This document shows, piece after piece, positions 6,556-9,062 of a DNA stretch of 9,062 bases. Source of the stretch: an uncultured Acidimicrobiaceae bacterium (GTDB taxonomy: Bacteria > Actinomycetota > Acidimicrobiia > Acidimicrobiales > Ilumatobacteraceae). The position numbers and the translations under genes are program-made. Each line of letters begins with the position of its first letter. The first letter of the stretch is position 1. The notes below the pieces were generated by a model. That model made no database searches. It was not told the origin of the DNA and worked only from the letters and a program-made list of their open reading frames with translations. The stretch covers positions 1 through 9,062 of the forward strand of contig CAIZMV010000209.1 in the NCBI GenBank assembly GCA_903934195.1, read 5' to 3'.

Positions 6556-7185
6556 GTGGGAGTGGAAACTATTTACCTAGAAACCATCGACGGCATCAAT
6601 GTCGAAGCCGATTTGGTACGTACTGACGCAGATCTTGTTCGAGCCGTAGTGATTATTGGCCACCCTCACCCCCTGTACGGTGGCGACCGTTTCAATCATG
6701 TCGTGAGAGCCATGCAGGACGTGGCCTTAGGACTTGATTGTCATTCCATTGCTGTTGATTTTCGTGGGGTGAATAACTCAGGCGGCTTTCATGATGATGG
6801 CGATTCTGAACGCCTTGACCTAGCTGCTGCATGTGAATTGTCTGACCTCATTGCACCCGAGGTTCCCATCATCATGACTGGTTACTCATTCGGTTCAGTT
6901 GTTGGCCTGAATGTCAGCAACCCTTGGATTGCCGGATGGATTGCAATTGCACCGCCCGCACAAATGATGAAGTCACTTCCATCTGCGGCAAATAACCCAC
7001 GACGGAAAATCATTATTGCGGCAGAGCATGATCAATTCACAACACCAGATGAAATAGCCACTGCGATTTCTACGTGGGACAACAGTCAAATCATTCTGGC
7101 CCCGGGTGTTGATCATTCTTTTGCCGTAAACGCGGCAACTCTCTGCAACTCAGCCCTGTCTCAACTGCTCGAGACTATTTCCTAA
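6556..7185 (+). CDS. Alpha/beta hydrolase family protein
   Basis: A cytoplasmic alpha/beta-hydrolase of 209 residues from GTG 6556, resembling the COG2945-type small hydrolases. It shows the oxyanion-side motif GHPHPLYGG (35-43), DFRGVNNSGG (68-77), the nucleophile elbow GYSFGS (109-114, Ser111), a likely acid Asp159 in AEHDQFTTP and the catalytic His187 in GVDHSF. No signal peptide or lid domain is seen. The substrate cannot be read from the sequence. The start is uncertain. The frame is open to an ATG at 6475, which would overlap hisI by 56 bases. GTG 6556 and GTG 6562 both avoid overlap, and 6556 sits better behind the TACCGT box. The gene lies on the opposite strand between hisI and hisF, and its last 36 bases overlap hisF. 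Confidence 0.85.
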   Translation: MGVETIYLETIDGINVEADLVRTDADLVRAVVIIGHPHPLYGGDRFNHVVRAMQDVALGLDCHSIAVDFRGVNNSGGFHDDGDSERLDLAAACELSDLIAPEVPIIMTGYSFGSVVGLNVSNPWIAGWIAIAPPAQMMKSLPSAANNPRRKIIIAAEHDQFTTPDEIATAISTWDNSQIILAPGVDHSFAVNAATLCNSALSQLLETIS

Positions 7186-7959
7186 TTGGGAATTGCGAAC
7201 CCGGATACCGCGCGATGCCATGTCGCGCTTTGCATCGCCAATGGTGTGTTCACCAAAGTGGAATATTGATGCCGCTAGTACACCTGTTGCGCCGCCTTCA
7301 ATGACACCGTCAGATAAATGACCAAGTGTGCCCACGCCTCCGCTAGCGATAACTGGGACACCAACAGCATCTGACACCGCGCGGGTTAGACCAATATCAA
7401 AACCGTCTCGCGTGCCATCACGATCCATGGATGTAAGAAGAATTTCGCCAGCACCAAGCGACACTGCCGCAACTGCCCACTCAACGGCGTTTAGTTCTGT
7501 AGCCGTACGTCCGCCGTGCAAGAACACCATCCATTGATGAGACGCAGCGTCCCACTTGGCGTCAATAGCGCACACAACACACTGTGATCCGAATTCGTCT
7601 GCGATATCTGCAATCACTTGAGGTCGCTGTACTGCGGAAGTATTAACGCTGATTTTGTCGGCACCCGCCCGCAACAATGCTCGTGCATCAGATAGTTCGC
7701 GGATACCTCCACCAACTGTGAACGGAATAAACACTTCCTCTGCTGTTCGAGAAACAACGTCAATCATGGTGTCGCGACCATCGGACGATGCAGTGATATC
7801 CAAGAAGACCAACTCATCAGCACCTTGTGCGTCATAGCGAGCAGCCAATTCCACGGGGTCTCCTGCATCGCGTAAATCAACGAAGTTGATTCCCTTCACA
7901 ACGCGACCATTAGTTACATCAAGACACGGGATAACGCGCGCAACTAGATCTGGATTCAT
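7150..7959 (-). CDS. hisF: Imidazole glycerol phosphate synthase, cyclase subunit
   Basis: Uses ammonia channelled from HisH to convert PRFAR to imidazole glycerol phosphate and AICAR, linking histidine and purine synthesis. It is a 269-residue TIM barrel with PCLDV (catalytic Asp14), GGGIR (83-87), ISVNTSA (103-109), AIDAK (catalytic Asp133), LLTSMDRDGT (174-183) and ASGGVG (205-210). The ATG (7957-7959) overlaps the hisA stop as ATGA, so translation is probably coupled. Typical HisF proteins end shortly after the motif seen here as ASRGIRVR (248-255). This one continues for about 14 hydrophilic residues ending in LEQLRQG, and those codons lie antisense to the end of the hydrolase gene. Confidence 0.97.
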   Translation of the reverse strand: MNPDLVARVIPCLDVTNGRVVKGINFVDLRDAGDPVELAARYDAQGADELVFLDITASSDGRDTMIDVVSRTAEEVFIPFTVGGGIRELSDARALLRAGADKISVNTSAVQRPQVIADIADEFGSQCVVCAIDAKWDAASHQWMVFLHGGRTATELNAVEWAVAAVSLGAGEILLTSMDRDGTRDGFDIGLTRAVSDAVGVPVIASGGVGTLGHLSDGVIEGGATGVLAASIFHFGEHTIGDAKRDMASRGIRVRNSQLGNSLEQLRQG

Positions 7960-8666
7960 GACAAAACCGCCAACGCTTCAGACACAGAGAATTTTGATTC
8001 ATACAACGCTTTACCAACGATGACGCCGTTCAAGCCAACGACAGCTGCCAGTTCTGCAAGATGAGACAGAGCCCCAACACCACCGCTAGCAATGACAGGA
8101 ATCGAAGTCTGAGACACCGCGCGCGCCAGCCCTTCAACGTCTGGACCAGTCAGCATGCCATCACGAGAAATATCTGTAATCACAAAGGCCGACGCTGTTG
8201 GAAATTGGCCAAGTAAGTCATCTACCTGCACGCCAGAAGATTCAGTCCAGCCGTGCGTGGCTGCCACACCGTTGCGATGATCAAGCCCAACAGCAACAGA
8301 AACGATGGCTGACACTCGACGAACGAGTGCAGGGTCGGCAACTGCAGCAGACCCCATAACAACACGCGTTACTCCGGCGGCCGAAAGAGCCTCAGCATCT
8401 GCTTCAGTGCGCACTCCGCCACCCACTTGCAGTGATGCCCGACCCGCGATTGCGCTTGCAACCGAAGCAATCACTGAACGATTTACAGGTTCGCCACTTC
8501 GTGCTGCATCAAGGTCGACCATATGCACCCACGTTGCTCCTTGATCTACAAATGAGAGAGCCATTGCAACAGGGTCAACGCCATACACCGTGCTGTCGTC
8601 ATACTCCCCTTGGCGTAAGCGAACTACTTTGCCTCCGAAAACATCGATCGCCGGATACAGAATCAT
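7956..8666 (-). CDS. hisA: ProFAR isomerase (phosphoribosylformimino-AICAR-P isomerase)
   Basis: Catalyses the Amadori rearrangement of ProFAR to PRFAR. It is a 236-residue TIM barrel with PAIDV (Asp8), GLDH (Asp129) and Thr164 in FVITDISRDGML, matching the known catalytic Asp/Asp/Thr set. Phosphate-binding loops are VGGGVR (81-86) and ASGGVG (193-198). The segment RLRQGEYDDSTVYG (17-30) is the canonical HisA form. Dual-function PriA proteins of mycobacteria and streptomycetes have a different loop here. That argues against a TrpF activity, though it is read by eye. The ATG (8664-8666) overlaps the hisH stop as ATGA, and the stop overlaps the hisF start the same way. No Shine-Dalgarno precedes it, fitting translational coupling. 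Confidence 0.96.
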   Translation of the reverse strand: MILYPAIDVFGGKVVRLRQGEYDDSTVYGVDPVAMALSFVDQGATWVHMVDLDAARSGEPVNRSVIASVASAIAGRASLQVGGGVRTEADAEALSAAGVTRVVMGSAAVADPALVRRVSAIVSVAVGLDHRNGVAATHGWTESSGVQVDDLLGQFPTASAFVITDISRDGMLTGPDVEGLARAVSQTSIPVIASGGVGALSHLAELAAVVGLNGVIVGKALYESKFSVSEALAVLS

Positions 8667-9062
8667 GCTGCTGCCACTGATTTCACGAAATTCTCAAGCA
8701 ACCGCAAACCAGCCGTAGCCGATTTCTCTGGGTGAAACTGAGTTGCAAATACGTTGCCACGACGGAAAGCGACATTGAGTGTTTCGCCATAATGAACTGT
8801 TGCTGCAACATCGTTGCTATCAGTTGGTACACCGTGCAAAGAATGAACGAAATACATCCACGGGCGTTCATCAAGACCTGAAAACAGATCGTCTGCTTTA
8901 GTGATGTTGAGTTGATTCCATTGCATTTGGGGTCGCGGAACATCGGCCGAGAGCCACTGCACCGAACCAGGAATGATGCCAAGCCCCGTTGCGGTCTCGT
9001 CTTCTGCGCTTGAATCGAACAACATCTGCATGCCAACACAAATACCCATGAACGGAACACCG
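8663..9062 (-). CDS. hisH: Imidazole glycerol phosphate synthase, glutaminase subunit (N-terminus outside window)
   Basis: Hydrolyses glutamine and feeds ammonia to HisF. The visible 132 residues are the C-terminal two-thirds of a class-I glutamine amidotransferase. The frame enters at the right edge as GVPFMGICVGMQMLF, with the nucleophile Cys in GICVGMQ, and continues through MYFVHSLHGVP to the His-Glu pair in QFHPEKS near the end. Families of this type run to about 200-215 residues, so roughly 70 are missing upstream, and the ATG at 9047-9049 is internal. It is followed by hisA with a 4-bp overlap. The hisH-hisA-hisF order is common in actinobacterial histidine operons. Confidence 0.95.
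   Translation of the reverse strand, partial: GVPFMGICVGMQMLFDSSAEDETATGLGIIPGSVQWLSADVPRPQMQWNQLNITKADDLFSGLDERPWMYFVHSLHGVPTDSNDVAATVHYGETLNVAFRRGNVFATQFHPEKSATAGLRLLENFVKSVAAA

Noticed and set aside
7158..7175. Short hairpin GTCTC / GAGAC in the hydrolase-hisF overlap as a terminator
   Set aside because: Five base pairs with an eight-base loop and no T-run on either strand. Too weak to call.
1..9062. A defence system, mobile island, CRISPR array or other novel multi-gene system
   Set aside because: Every complete gene falls in a known housekeeping or widespread enzyme family. There are no integrase genes, inverted-repeat ends, direct-repeat arrays or composition shifts visible by eye.

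Overview
The window looks like ordinary chromosomal DNA from a free-living bacterium with a compact genome and moderate G+C (about half, by eye). The hisH-hisA-hisF / hisI-trpE order, the frequent GTG starts, the scarcity of Shine-Dalgarno sequences and the TANNNT boxes placed right before start codons suggest an actinobacterium. HisA has the canonical HisA form rather than the dual-function PriA form. That points away from the mycobacterial/streptomycete branch and towards a deep lineage such as Acidimicrobiia. This placement is inference.

Layout, left to right. At 1-122 (minus) lies the 5' end of a probable membrane-protein gene that runs off the window. It follows closely behind ppdK (141-2825, minus; pyruvate, phosphate dikinase). 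A 53-bp divergent gap separates ppdK from a plus-strand gene for a site-2-type M50 metalloprotease (2879-3874). The 3' end of the protease gene overlaps that of ygfZ. A minus-strand run follows, read right to left as hisI (6141-6530), trpE (4615-6144) and ygfZ (3848-4618), joined by 4-bp stop/start overlaps. A 25-bp divergent gap separates hisI from a plus-strand alpha/beta hydrolase (6556-7185), whose 3' end overlaps hisF. The last block is a minus-strand histidine run, read right to left as hisH (truncated by the window edge), hisA and hisF, again with 4-bp overlaps.

Function. HisI, HisA and the HisH/HisF pair cover consecutive middle steps of histidine synthesis, from phosphoribosyl-AMP to imidazole glycerol phosphate plus AICAR. 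TrpE commits chorismate to tryptophan. YgfZ is a folate-binding protein tied to iron-sulfur maintenance. PPDK interconverts pyruvate and phosphoenolpyruvate. The protease and the hydrolase are opposite-strand single genes set into the minus-strand metabolic blocks. Both have the same geometry: a very short divergent 5' gap and an overlapping convergent 3' end.

I see no mobile element, CRISPR array, RNA gene, integration site or new multi-gene system. No gene-free stretch reaches 300 bp. The points most worth checking are the paired leaderless-type promoters, the overprinted C-terminus of HisF, the helical C-terminal domain on the protease, and the canonical HisA in a presumed actinobacterium.
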